Assembly (NCBI GenBank): GCA_051881775.1
Contig: JBJEQN010000059.1
Coordinates: forward strand, 1 to 55,766
Reading direction: 5' to 3'
Source of the DNA: UMGS363 sp051881775
Lineage (GTDB): Bacteria > Bacillota > Clostridia > Oscillospirales > Ruminococcaceae
Length of the DNA: 55,766 nt
The notes beneath the pieces were generated by a model that had not been told where the DNA came from, made no database searches, and was given only the letters and a program-made list of their open reading frames with translations. Of the stretch, positions 33,764 to 41,089 are shown piece by piece (positions within the stretch are counted from its first letter, which is position 1; each line of letters opens with the position of its first letter). The translations under genes and the position numbers were made by a program.

Positions 33764-33999
33764 GCATATAATAGTATTTCATATACTATATCATTAAGTT
33801 TTTCATAATCGAAATATCGAAGATATTCGGTAATCATAGATCATCTAACATAAAAAACGAATGCACTTGATTCATTGATTTCAGATATGATATCCTCTCT
33901 ATTCAGTTCTATAAATATGTTCAAAATCGAATACATCTGCTGAAGTTTTTTATTATCTGATAACATATACATAAAACTGATCAAGAAGGAGGATACATT

Positions 34000-35061
34000 A
34001 TGTATCAGAATGATTATACAATTACAGCCGATGGATTCGGTATACACACATTTGAGCTTACGGGGAATATAACGAGCTATGAGTTCCGGCACATTCCATA
34101 TAGGGCAGGCAATAAAAAGTTTTACTTCAATGGCGGAAAAAGTGTCTGTGTTTATCCGAAAAAACAAGGAATAAGGATTTTTCTTAATAATCCGGAGGAA
34201 GATGTATACAGCATCAAAATCATTGTTACACCAAGAAAAATTATCGACGAAGATTCTGATGCGGTATCAATTCTCCCTCCAGCCAATGATTTAATAAGGT
34301 TTGGGAATAGGGTTACTGATATCCTGCAGGAATGTTTGGGTGAAAAATACCACATAGAATATTTTACCCTGTCAAGGGTTGACTTTTGCGTAAATATAAT
34401 GCTTTCTGAAAGCTTTGCAGCACAGCGTTATATTAAACTCCTTCATAAATCTATGAAATACAATAGCACTGATCAAATTGTTATTTACTCAAACGATGAT
34501 CCGGATGCAAAAGAGAAGAATAAGCATAGCTTTCGTATAAACACAGGTGATGTTACTTTCACGGCATACGATAAATATTTTCAGCTCGAAGATATTGGAG
34601 AAAGCTTCGAAAAAGAAGCAGAATCTTTCCTTCGTCTTGAGTTGTCAATAAACAGAGATAAGATCTTAGAATTAGTTTGCTCCAGGCATGAATGGTTATA
34701 TAATACCAACTTGCTTGAATATTATTCCTGCCATAGTAGAAAATACTTTGTTGATTACATTGAAAAGTATTTTTTTCCGGGAGATTACTGCTATCTTGAA
34801 TATATGGAACACATTATCGAAAAATCAAGATTAAAGAACAAGATGAAAGGTAGAATGCTGTTATTTTCGGCAATACAATGTGAGAAGCAATCTTTCCTTT
34901 CGGCTAAAAAAGAGATGATGAAATATCTTGACTCTACATATAAATTTAAAAAAATGCTTTCAGCGTTTGAAGATCTGAATATAAATCCCATATCATTATC
35001 GTATCGTGACAAACATGGTGCGAATGTTATACCGGGGCTATATAAGATACTTGGTTTATGA
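34000..35061 (+). CDS. Rep-like protein of an integrative element (replication initiation factor-like)
   Basis: 353 aa, soluble. The central segment YHIEYFTLSRVDFCVNIML resembles the RxDxxxD strand of Rep_trans/rolling-circle replication initiators, and the layout (beta-rich N-terminus, FRLELSINRDKILEL, C-terminal helices) fits such proteins. A clear HUH pair or catalytic Tyr cannot be assigned by eye. AAGGAGG lies upstream of ATG 34000. Its stop overlaps a possible ATG, and the excisionase-like gene follows 14 nt later. Context (recombinase, excisionase, primase-like ATPase) supports a mobile-element replication role; the assignment is moderate. Confidence 0.55.
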   Translation: MYQNDYTITADGFGIHTFELTGNITSYEFRHIPYRAGNKKFYFNGGKSVCVYPKKQGIRIFLNNPEEDVYSIKIIVTPRKIIDEDSDAVSILPPANDLIRFGNRVTDILQECLGEKYHIEYFTLSRVDFCVNIMLSESFAAQRYIKLLHKSMKYNSTDQIVIYSNDDPDAKEKNKHSFRINTGDVTFTAYDKYFQLEDIGESFEKEAESFLRLELSINRDKILELVCSRHEWLYNTNLLEYYSCHSRKYFVDYIEKYFFPGDYCYLEYMEHIIEKSRLKNKMKGRMLLFSAIQCEKQSFLSAKKEMMKYLDSTYKFKKMLSAFEDLNINPISLSYRDKHGANVIPGLYKILGL

Positions 35062-35075
35062 AAGAGAGGTTTTAC

Positions 35076-35288
35076 ATGATGAATAAAAAATTTTTATCGG
35101 TTGCTGAAGCAGCTGAACAGCTTGGCATTAGCAGAGCAACGATGTATCGTTATTTGCAGGATAAGACTATTCCTGCAGTAAAGCTCGGTGGAAACACATG
35201 GAAAATATCCGCCAAATACCTGGAAAATCTTGAATCAGGCGGCAAAAAAATTGAGCCTCCCACCAATAATATGGGAGAGGCTCAATGA
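35076..35288 (+). CDS. Excisionase-like helix-turn-helix protein
   Basis: 70 aa MerR-like/HTH_17 DNA-binding protein: FLSVAEAAEQLGISRATMYR, YLQDKTIPAVKLGGNTWKIS. Such proteins direct excision or regulate integrase expression in mobile elements. ATG 35076 has GAGAGG 6 nt upstream. The 3' end of the gene forms one arm of a stem that serves as terminator for the convergent recombinase gene. Confidence 0.85.
   Translation: MMNKKFLSVAEAAEQLGISRATMYRYLQDKTIPAVKLGGNTWKISAKYLENLESGGKKIEPPTNNMGEAQ
35244..35285 (-). terminator. Terminator of the serine recombinase gene
   Basis: TTGAGCCTC (35251-35259) pairs with GAGGCTCAA (35277-35285), with additional pairing inside. On the minus strand it is followed by a seven-base U-run (35250-35244). 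It overlaps the last codons of the convergent excisionase-like gene. Confidence 0.8.
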
Positions 35289-36818
35289 TCAAGTAGCTAT
35301 GCTTTCCGTTATGCTGAAATCCTTATCAATGTTGATATTAACGTCTATCCTGTCTTTGTAAACTACTATGGAATCAACATAGCTGTCGATTATTAATCTG
35401 CGGTTTTCAACATTTCCCTGAATAAGCATTGTTTTTGCCTGTTCAAAGGCTTCATGAAGCTCGTCCTTGTTTACGATGCCGTTGCTTGCCAGCTTCATAT
35501 TTATCTCCGTAAGCTCACAGCGGCACTTTTCTCTGTCCTTTTCAAATGCCGCAAGCTGTTCTGCAAGTGCGGCAGAACCGGTCTGTGCCATTACGGTGAC
35601 TATATTCCCTATTTTGGCGTTAAGGCTGTTGATAGAGCTTTCACATAATGCCTTCATTTTTAATAACTCGGCATTTCGGCTTACCGCAAAATCCGTATAG
35701 TGCGAAGCAATGTCTTCAAACAGGCTTTCTTCAAATATCCTGTCTGCCAGAAGTTTAAGTATCCTGTTTTCAATGTCGCTGCAGCGGATAGCCTTGTTGC
35801 TGCAATGGATAGATTTGTTTTTGCGGCTGCATCGATAGGAAATATATTCGGGGAAGCGCTCGGAGGCTTTCTGATAATTTCCGATATATCGGGAACCGCA
35901 CTCTCCGCAGATCATCTTGCTGCTGAGCAGGTAGCTGTGCTTGCTTGAAAAAGCGCCTGCGGTGTGTTTTCTCTTTTCAAATATCAACTTTACCTTGTCA
36001 AATGTTTCCTTGTCCACAATACAGGGTATTTTGCCTTCAATGCGGACTATATCATCTTCGGATTTGTGTTTGCGGGAGTTATATTTTCCGTCTGCGCCTT
36101 TTGCTGCACGGAGGTTGAAAATATAAACTCCCGTGTATTTTTCATTGTGCAGTATGTCCCGTATGCTGCTCCGGCTGTAAGGGTTGCCGGATTTGGTGCG
36201 GCAGTTGTGGATATTCATATACTCAACTATTTCCGCATAGCTCTTGCCGGCAAGGTACATATCAAAGATACTCCTTACGATAACGGCTTCATTTTCATTA
36301 ATAATGTACTGACGGGTAACAGGATCCACATCATACCCGAGAGGCGGTTTGCCGCCGTTATGACGGCAATTGTAAGCATTCTCCATCAAGCCTTTCATAG
36401 TTTCTCTTGAAAGATTCCTGCTGTAATATTCAGCCATACCTTCAAGCAGCGATTCAAGGATAACGCTTTCGGGAGAATCGTCAAATTTTTCAAGGACAGA
36501 TATTACCCTTATGCCCTGCTTTTTTAAATTATGTTTATATACGGCGCTGTCGTACCTGTCACGGGAAAATCTGTCCAGCTTGTGGACTATGACGGCTTCA
36601 ACGTTAAGCAGAGGAGCCTCCCGGATCATTTTCTGAAATTCGGGGCGGTTATCCGTAGTTGCAGACTTTGCAGAATCCGCATAGTACTGCACAATAGTAT
36701 ATCCCTCACGCTTAGCAAAGTCGTTAATGAAACGGTTCTGTGCGTCGATGCTTTCTTCACGCTGATTACTGCTGCTGAATCGTGCGTAAGCAACAGCTCT
36801 TTTCAAGGTTTTGGCCAT
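35289..36818 (-). CDS. Large serine recombinase (integrase)
   Basis: 509 aa. The N-terminal resolvase domain has AYARFSSSNQREESIDAQ (catalytic Ser), VHKLDRFSRDRYD and the Arg motif region. The Recombinase domain (GGKPPLGYDVDPVTRQYIIN) and zinc-ribbon domain (ICGECGSRYIGNYQ ... YRCSRKN..HCSNKAIRC) follow, then a coiled coil (residues about 380-470) that controls directionality. It is the integrase of the element around it. ATG 36818 overlaps the stop of a 48-codon gene (TAATG), so translation is coupled. att sites are not identified. Confidence 0.95.
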   Translation of the reverse strand: MAKTLKRAVAYARFSSSNQREESIDAQNRFINDFAKREGYTIVQYYADSAKSATTDNRPEFQKMIREAPLLNVEAVIVHKLDRFSRDRYDSAVYKHNLKKQGIRVISVLEKFDDSPESVILESLLEGMAEYYSRNLSRETMKGLMENAYNCRHNGGKPPLGYDVDPVTRQYIINENEAVIVRSIFDMYLAGKSYAEIVEYMNIHNCRTKSGNPYSRSSIRDILHNEKYTGVYIFNLRAAKGADGKYNSRKHKSEDDIVRIEGKIPCIVDKETFDKVKLIFEKRKHTAGAFSSKHSYLLSSKMICGECGSRYIGNYQKASERFPEYISYRCSRKNKSIHCSNKAIRCSDIENRILKLLADRIFEESLFEDIASHYTDFAVSRNAELLKMKALCESSINSLNAKIGNIVTVMAQTGSAALAEQLAAFEKDREKCRCELTEINMKLASNGIVNKDELHEAFEQAKTMLIQGNVENRRLIIDSYVDSIVVYKDRIDVNINIDKDFSITESIAT

Positions 36819-36964
36819 TAGCTGCTTTCCTCCTTCTTGATCTTGTTAAGGATAGAGTATATGCACAGAAGTGCAATATCCTCTCTTACTTCCTTGGGTA
36901 CGGATTTACCTGTGGGGGTAATATTAATGGGTCTTTCGGGGATTGATTTTTCATTGGTTAACAT
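36818..36964 (-). CDS. Small ORF coupled to the recombinase
   Basis: 48 aa (MLTNEKSIPERPINITPTG, then KSVPKEVREDIALLCIYSIL and a basic tail). ATG 36964 has a strong AAGGAGG site and its stop overlaps the recombinase start. It is too short for many gene callers. The family is not recognised; its place suggests a regulator or cofactor of recombination. Confidence 0.75.
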   Translation of the reverse strand: MLTNEKSIPERPINITPTGKSVPKEVREDIALLCIYSILNKIKKEESS

Positions 36965-37055
36965 AGAAATTCCTCCTTATGGTATATTACACTATAATAA
37001 TATATATTTTCGGCTGCCGACCTTACCGACAATTTTGCCGACAAAAATATGTACC

Positions 37056-37094
37056 GTCTGACCTGCAGGAAAATAAATTTGTCGCAGGTCAGAC
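37056..37094. repeat. Perfect 11-bp inverted repeat upstream of the recombinase operon
   Basis: GTCTGACCTGC (37056-37066) and GCAGGTCAGAC (37084-37094) around a 17-bp AT-rich centre, lying between the recombinase operon and the gene at 37121. No U-run follows. It is preceded by repeated CCGACA motifs (37025-37052). Candidate operator, origin or attachment-site component. Confidence 0.55.
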
Positions 37095-37120
37095 TGCGCA
37101 GCAGCCTTGTTTATCGGGCG

Positions 37121-38029
37121 TTACGACAAAAAGACAAATTCCTGAGAAACGATAGGGGCTTTTTCGGAACTGTACTTGTTGTCCTCAATTACCCGATGAA
37201 CTGTTTCGTTGAGCTGTATCATAAAATCTGCATTGTAATAGCTGCCGTTAGAATTAAAGATATTTATGATTTCCGGACAGTTATACTTTACAGCCTTGGC
37301 AAAGAATTTAAATTCTCCATAGATAGAAAGTTCAGCATCCACAAATCCCTCTTCATCTTCATATTCCGCTCTGCTATGATACTTTTCTTCCTGGCAATCG
37401 TCGTACAGATATTGCAGCGTTTTTTCGGATATTATAGAAGCTCCCATACACCTTGCCAGCTTTTTCATTGCTAAAGCCAACAGATAAAACACACAGCGCT
37501 TATCCTCTCTGCAGATACTGCTGTCAAGCAAATCCAAAAGAGAGTTTACAGAAGTTGTTAACCGCTCTTTATCAGCTGACTTATATAAATCTGCATAATC
37601 CCGGAAAAGCATATACCGTTTATCCTTGGTCAATTCATATGCTTTGCTTGCCGCTGCTTTTAACAAATTCCTTTTGCAGAAGTTCATCTCACAGTTAACA
37701 TAAAGCTGTTCGACCCGGGTGAACACTACTTCAGCCCGTTTTGCAGATCTTATCTCTTTAACGATCTCATAAGCCTTGTTTATGACCAAAATGAGATTTT
37801 TATGTGAGTGTATGTACCTGCAGCACCTGAAGAAATATGTAAACCAGTTGTCCTTTGGAACCATAGGTGCCAAATCTTTTAAAAGATTAACCAAAACCCT
37901 TTCATTTACAGCATTTACCTCAATAAGACCTGTTATGGCAATGTGGGCTTCCTCATCTGTTTCGAGCTTATTGCCAAAGCAGCTAAGGATCTCCAATTCG
38001 TTCAAATCGCTAAACTTAAAAGTATTCAT
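37121..38029 (-). CDS. Uncharacterised protein of the integrative element
   Basis: 302 aa, mostly alpha-helical, no signal or membrane segment, Cys-rich in places (YFFRCCRYIHSHKN, LYVNCEMNFCKRNLL). No family is recognised. ATG 38029 overlaps the end region of the upstream ATPase gene (stop 38031), with AAGGAGG inside that gene's end, so the two are co-translated. It is likely an accessory replication or regulatory protein. Confidence 0.75.
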   Translation of the reverse strand: MNTFKFSDLNELEILSCFGNKLETDEEAHIAITGLIEVNAVNERVLVNLLKDLAPMVPKDNWFTYFFRCCRYIHSHKNLILVINKAYEIVKEIRSAKRAEVVFTRVEQLYVNCEMNFCKRNLLKAAASKAYELTKDKRYMLFRDYADLYKSADKERLTTSVNSLLDLLDSSICREDKRCVFYLLALAMKKLARCMGASIISEKTLQYLYDDCQEEKYHSRAEYEDEEGFVDAELSIYGEFKFFAKAVKYNCPEIINIFNSNGSYYNADFMIQLNETVHRVIEDNKYSSEKAPIVSQEFVFLS

Positions 38030-38030
38030 T

Positions 38031-39836
38031 TTATGTTTCCTCCTTAGGAATTTTTATTTTGATAACCCGGGTATCCTTGTTATCTATTTTAACGCGGTTG
38101 TCCATATTAAGATCAAAAACCGGTTTATCATTTTTTACATTAAGAAGAATTCCCATGGAAATGAGTTCCTTCTTGATGTCTTTATCTTTAACAGCACTGC
38201 CGTTAGGAAGTTCCTTGCGGATCATTCCAAAAAAAGCTCTTTGCTGCTTTACAGTAAACATAAGTATATTGTTGAATCTATACGCAGCAATATCCGATTG
38301 TGTTGAGGTCAATTTAATAACGCTCACATCGCTTCCCACTATATTGTAGGACGCAACTTTTTCTTCGGATAAAATTCTATCTATTGCCTGACGTATATAA
38401 CTGGAAAGCGACGCTTCAGATATATACCTGCACTGTATTTTGGCAGAAGCATAAAGGGCTGTAATTATACCCTGTTTCAACTCAGCTATGTATTGATCAG
38501 CTATCTCTATTTCCCGGAAGAATCCTGCAAGGAAATTAAAATAACTGAGCATCAGAGTATGATTGTCGAGTATTCTGTCGTGGTGAATGTCTTTATATTT
38601 ATCGGCAAGATCATTTCTCGCAGGGTAATAACCCTCGGACAGACCTGCTATATCTGTGATCTCTCCGTTGGTAACGGAAAGCTTTGATACAAACCAGATT
38701 AAATAGCAAAGAAAAAACTTTTCTTTCTCAGCTTTTTTCTTTTCCAGAAGAGCTACCTGCTCAAAAATGATCTCGCCCCGGACAAATTCGATAGGCAAAA
38801 GCCTAAGTATGCTTGAGTGTACTGTTGTAAATATAGCTTCAGCGGTAACAACAGCCCAAACGCTTGTTTCCGAAAGTTTGCCCGAAGCAGTCGTTTTTTC
38901 TGCTCCTATGTCGCCGAAAGTGCGGATAACAGCCTCTAATTTTTCCGTGGTTTTGTTTGAACACCTGCCGATAGCAGTATGCTGCACATCATCAATTACG
39001 ACAACGCCGCAAAACTCCGAGGACAACTTCTTCTGCACCGCTGCTTCGGTAGATGTTGACAGCGAAATGAAGCGTGTTGCATCATAAGCATCAAAAAATG
39101 CTCTGGAAATGGTTGTCTTGCCGCAGCCGCTGTCGCCGAAAATATACGGAAGCGCCGTCGGCTGGCATTTCCTGCGCTTTTCCGGCGGCAAACTTTTAAT
39201 AATCTCAAAAGAAAGCCCCATAAGCTGTATCATCAGAAGCAACATAGCTTTATCTTTGGTACAGCAGCTCAAAAACGCTTCGAGTATTTCTTTGCAGGAA
39301 GCTTTGTCTTCGGCAGTCAGAGATCCGGGGGCAGATATATCAATGGGTTTGCCATTATATATTACATATTTACGGTCGTATGTAAGTCCGTTTTCGAGGT
39401 ATTCCTCATCGGAACACAAACCGTTTTTAGCGGCACACATAAACACTTCAAACAACCGTACATAATCGTTGTCCGGCATAAGACCATACTCTTTAAGCAT
39501 TATCAGCTTTTTACGAAATCCGCTGCCATTAAGCTCATTATCGCTGAACTGAAGCGTTTCGCAAGTATAATCAGTTTTAACGACCAAAGCATCCACTTTC
39601 TTTTCTGAAGCATGGGTGATTTTGCTGTAAAAACGGCTTTCTTTTGTCGGAAGAACAATGATTTTTGAAGATATTGTCACCTTTTCACCGAATTCTATCC
39701 GGAAGATAGGATTGCTTTCCTGGTTATAGATTTTTATATTACTGCGTTCAAGATTCTGTATCAATCCATCAAGCCAGGACTTAACCTGCTCCGGCGGTGA
39801 GTTTGCAGATATGAAAATATTTGATGAATTTATCAT
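38031..39836 (-). CDS. Primase/DUF927-like superfamily ATPase of a mobile element
   Basis: 601 aa. The central P-loop domain has Walker A PYIFGDSGCGKTTISRAF near residue 240, Walker B GVVVIDDVQHTAIG near residue 292 and polar strand residues beyond (WAVVTAEAIF). The N-terminal 200 residues include NGSGFRKKLIMLKEYGLMPD. The arrangement recalls DUF927/D5-like replicative ATPases of integrative elements and phage satellites that unwind DNA. ATG 39836 has AAGGAGG upstream. It is followed immediately by the 302-aa gene. Helicase action is an inference from fold and context. Confidence 0.78.
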   Translation of the reverse strand: MINSSNIFISANSPPEQVKSWLDGLIQNLERSNIKIYNQESNPIFRIEFGEKVTISSKIIVLPTKESRFYSKITHASEKKVDALVVKTDYTCETLQFSDNELNGSGFRKKLIMLKEYGLMPDNDYVRLFEVFMCAAKNGLCSDEEYLENGLTYDRKYVIYNGKPIDISAPGSLTAEDKASCKEILEAFLSCCTKDKAMLLLMIQLMGLSFEIIKSLPPEKRRKCQPTALPYIFGDSGCGKTTISRAFFDAYDATRFISLSTSTEAAVQKKLSSEFCGVVVIDDVQHTAIGRCSNKTTEKLEAVIRTFGDIGAEKTTASGKLSETSVWAVVTAEAIFTTVHSSILRLLPIEFVRGEIIFEQVALLEKKKAEKEKFFLCYLIWFVSKLSVTNGEITDIAGLSEGYYPARNDLADKYKDIHHDRILDNHTLMLSYFNFLAGFFREIEIADQYIAELKQGIITALYASAKIQCRYISEASLSSYIRQAIDRILSEEKVASYNIVGSDVSVIKLTSTQSDIAAYRFNNILMFTVKQQRAFFGMIRKELPNGSAVKDKDIKKELISMGILLNVKNDKPVFDLNMDNRVKIDNKDTRVIKIKIPKEET

Positions 39837-39955
39837 AATAAGTTTCCTCCTTGGTTTGGTTTATGATAATATAATAGCTTATACTTGAGGTACAATCAAA
39901 GGGCAGATTTTTTTCAATTTTTTCTATTGGAAATACCTGCCATAAAAATAAGAGT

Positions 39956-40000
39956 AAAAAACCGCAAAACGTATATTTAACAACGTTTTGCGGTTTTTGG
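39956..40000. terminator. Bidirectional terminator
   Basis: ACCGCAAAACGT (39961-39972) pairs with ACGTTTTGCGGT (39983-39994), with A-run before and T-run after, so it can stop transcription from either side. It lies upstream of the ATPase gene's start and insulates the element. Confidence 0.8.
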
Positions 40001-40153
40001 GTGTGATATTGAAAGGTTAGGATAAATAAAAACTCCGGGAACAGCGCATTAGTCTGTTTCCGGAGTTTGGTTGCTTCAAATATGTTTATACAGCTTTCCA
40101 TTTTTATGAAGCTACAAATCAAAATATGGTGTAAATTGCGTAGATCGTATTTT

Positions 40154-40179
40154 AACTCACGACCTTCGGGTTATGAGTT
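40154..40179 (-). other. Initiator-tRNA-like fragment, possible attachment-site remnant
   Basis: On the minus strand the sequence ACTCATAACCCGAAGGTCG matches the anticodon loop (CAU) to variable region of initiator tRNA-Met, but the 5' half of the anticodon stem (expected GGG) and the acceptor stem are missing. It is not a functional tRNA gene. Integrases commonly leave such 3'-half copies as att sites. Confidence 0.55.
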
Positions 40180-40212
40180 ATGAATCATAAAATCCAGTCA
40201 ATCCATTGTTAT

Positions 40213-40249
40213 CCTCAAGCTACGATTCTACGTTGTTTGAGGCTTTTTT
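40213..40249 (+). terminator. Terminator-like hairpin
   Basis: CCTCAA pairs with TTGAGG around a loop that contains a further ACG/CGT pairing, followed by CTTTTTT. No gene precedes it on the plus strand. The interval 40001-40532 holds only this hairpin, the tRNA-like fragment and a near-direct repeat (GGGGTCAAA/TGGGTCAAA near 40311-40328). Confidence 0.5.
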
Positions 40250-40532
40250 ATTATCATCTGATACTTGTAATTCTTGCTTTTTAAAGCGTAGTTGGGGTAA
40301 ATATTGGGGTCAAAAATTGGGTCAAATTTACTTGTGATGTATTGGCTTTGGATTGTATTCAGCTATGTAGTATGAGCAGATACAACATCTCTTGAATGGA
40401 AGAGCCTTAATAAAAGCTTCATTAGTATTTCCTCCGTGATTTGTGGCATAAGAAAGGCACCTATCCAAAGATATATGCTTTCTCGTATATTATCCGTCAT
40501 TCCCTTATTATCGGCATATATTTAAGGGAAAG

Positions 40533-40940
40533 TCAATTCAGCCTGAAATAGCAGGTGCTTTTTCCGATACCATCTTTCTTAAGTTCACCGGCTGCAACCA
40601 TTTTTCGCAATGCTCCTTCAATCGAGCTTACGCTGAGTGTAGGGCAAAGCTCTCGTATATCCTGCTTGTTGAATCGACCTATTTTGTTTTTGCTTGCTCT
40701 GCGTACCATTTCAATTGCCGGCAGTTTTGTTTCGACGAGTGCCATACGATCATCGAAATCCTTGTATGCGGCAAGAATAGTACCAAGAATGTATTTGATG
40801 AAAACAACGTTTTCAGTTCCTTCATGCCAACCGGTCTGAGATTCAGCAAGGGCATTGTAATACAGATCCTTGTTCTTCGCTATATCAGTTCTTCGCATTA
40901 TCGTCATTACATCATTTGAACCGATAGAACTTAACGACAC
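40533..40940 (-). pseudogene. C-terminal remnant of a Fic-family protein
   Basis: The frame encodes AKNKDLYYNALAESQTGWHEG, FIKYILGTILAAYKDFDDRM and a winged-helix tail, the typical C-terminal third of Fic-domain proteins. The catalytic HPFxxGNGR motif and everything before it are absent, and no good ribosome site precedes the frame. The VVFIKY segment lacks a Pro usual at this point. It is a truncated gene with no AMP-transferase activity expected. Confidence 0.7.
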
Positions 40941-40995
40941 CTCTACCTAAAACATCATTTTCAAACAGTACAAACACATTTTATATGCAAAAATA

Positions 40996-41024
40996 TTGTA
41001 AACTGTTAAGAAATGTGGTAAAAT
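40996..41024 (+). promoter_or_regulatory. Promoter of the first Sel1-repeat gene
   Basis: TTGTAA (40996-41001), 17 bp, TAAAAT (41019-41024). The following leader (ACATTACATATATTCGGCTG) is shared almost base for base with the second Sel1 gene. Confidence 0.65.
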
Positions 41025-41089
41025 AATAGTACATTACATATATTCGGCTGTGCTTTCTATAAACGCTGTGCCAAAAAGGAGTTTAGTGT

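Noticed and set aside
33766..33999. Short minus frames between the second ATPase and the Rep-like gene
   Set aside because: They have no ribosome site, overlap the terminator or the opposite gene, and show no family resemblance.
36837..37061. 74-codon plus frame opposite the small ORF
   Set aside because: The minus-strand 48-codon ORF has a strong AAGGAGG site and a TAATG overlap with the recombinase; the plus frame has neither.
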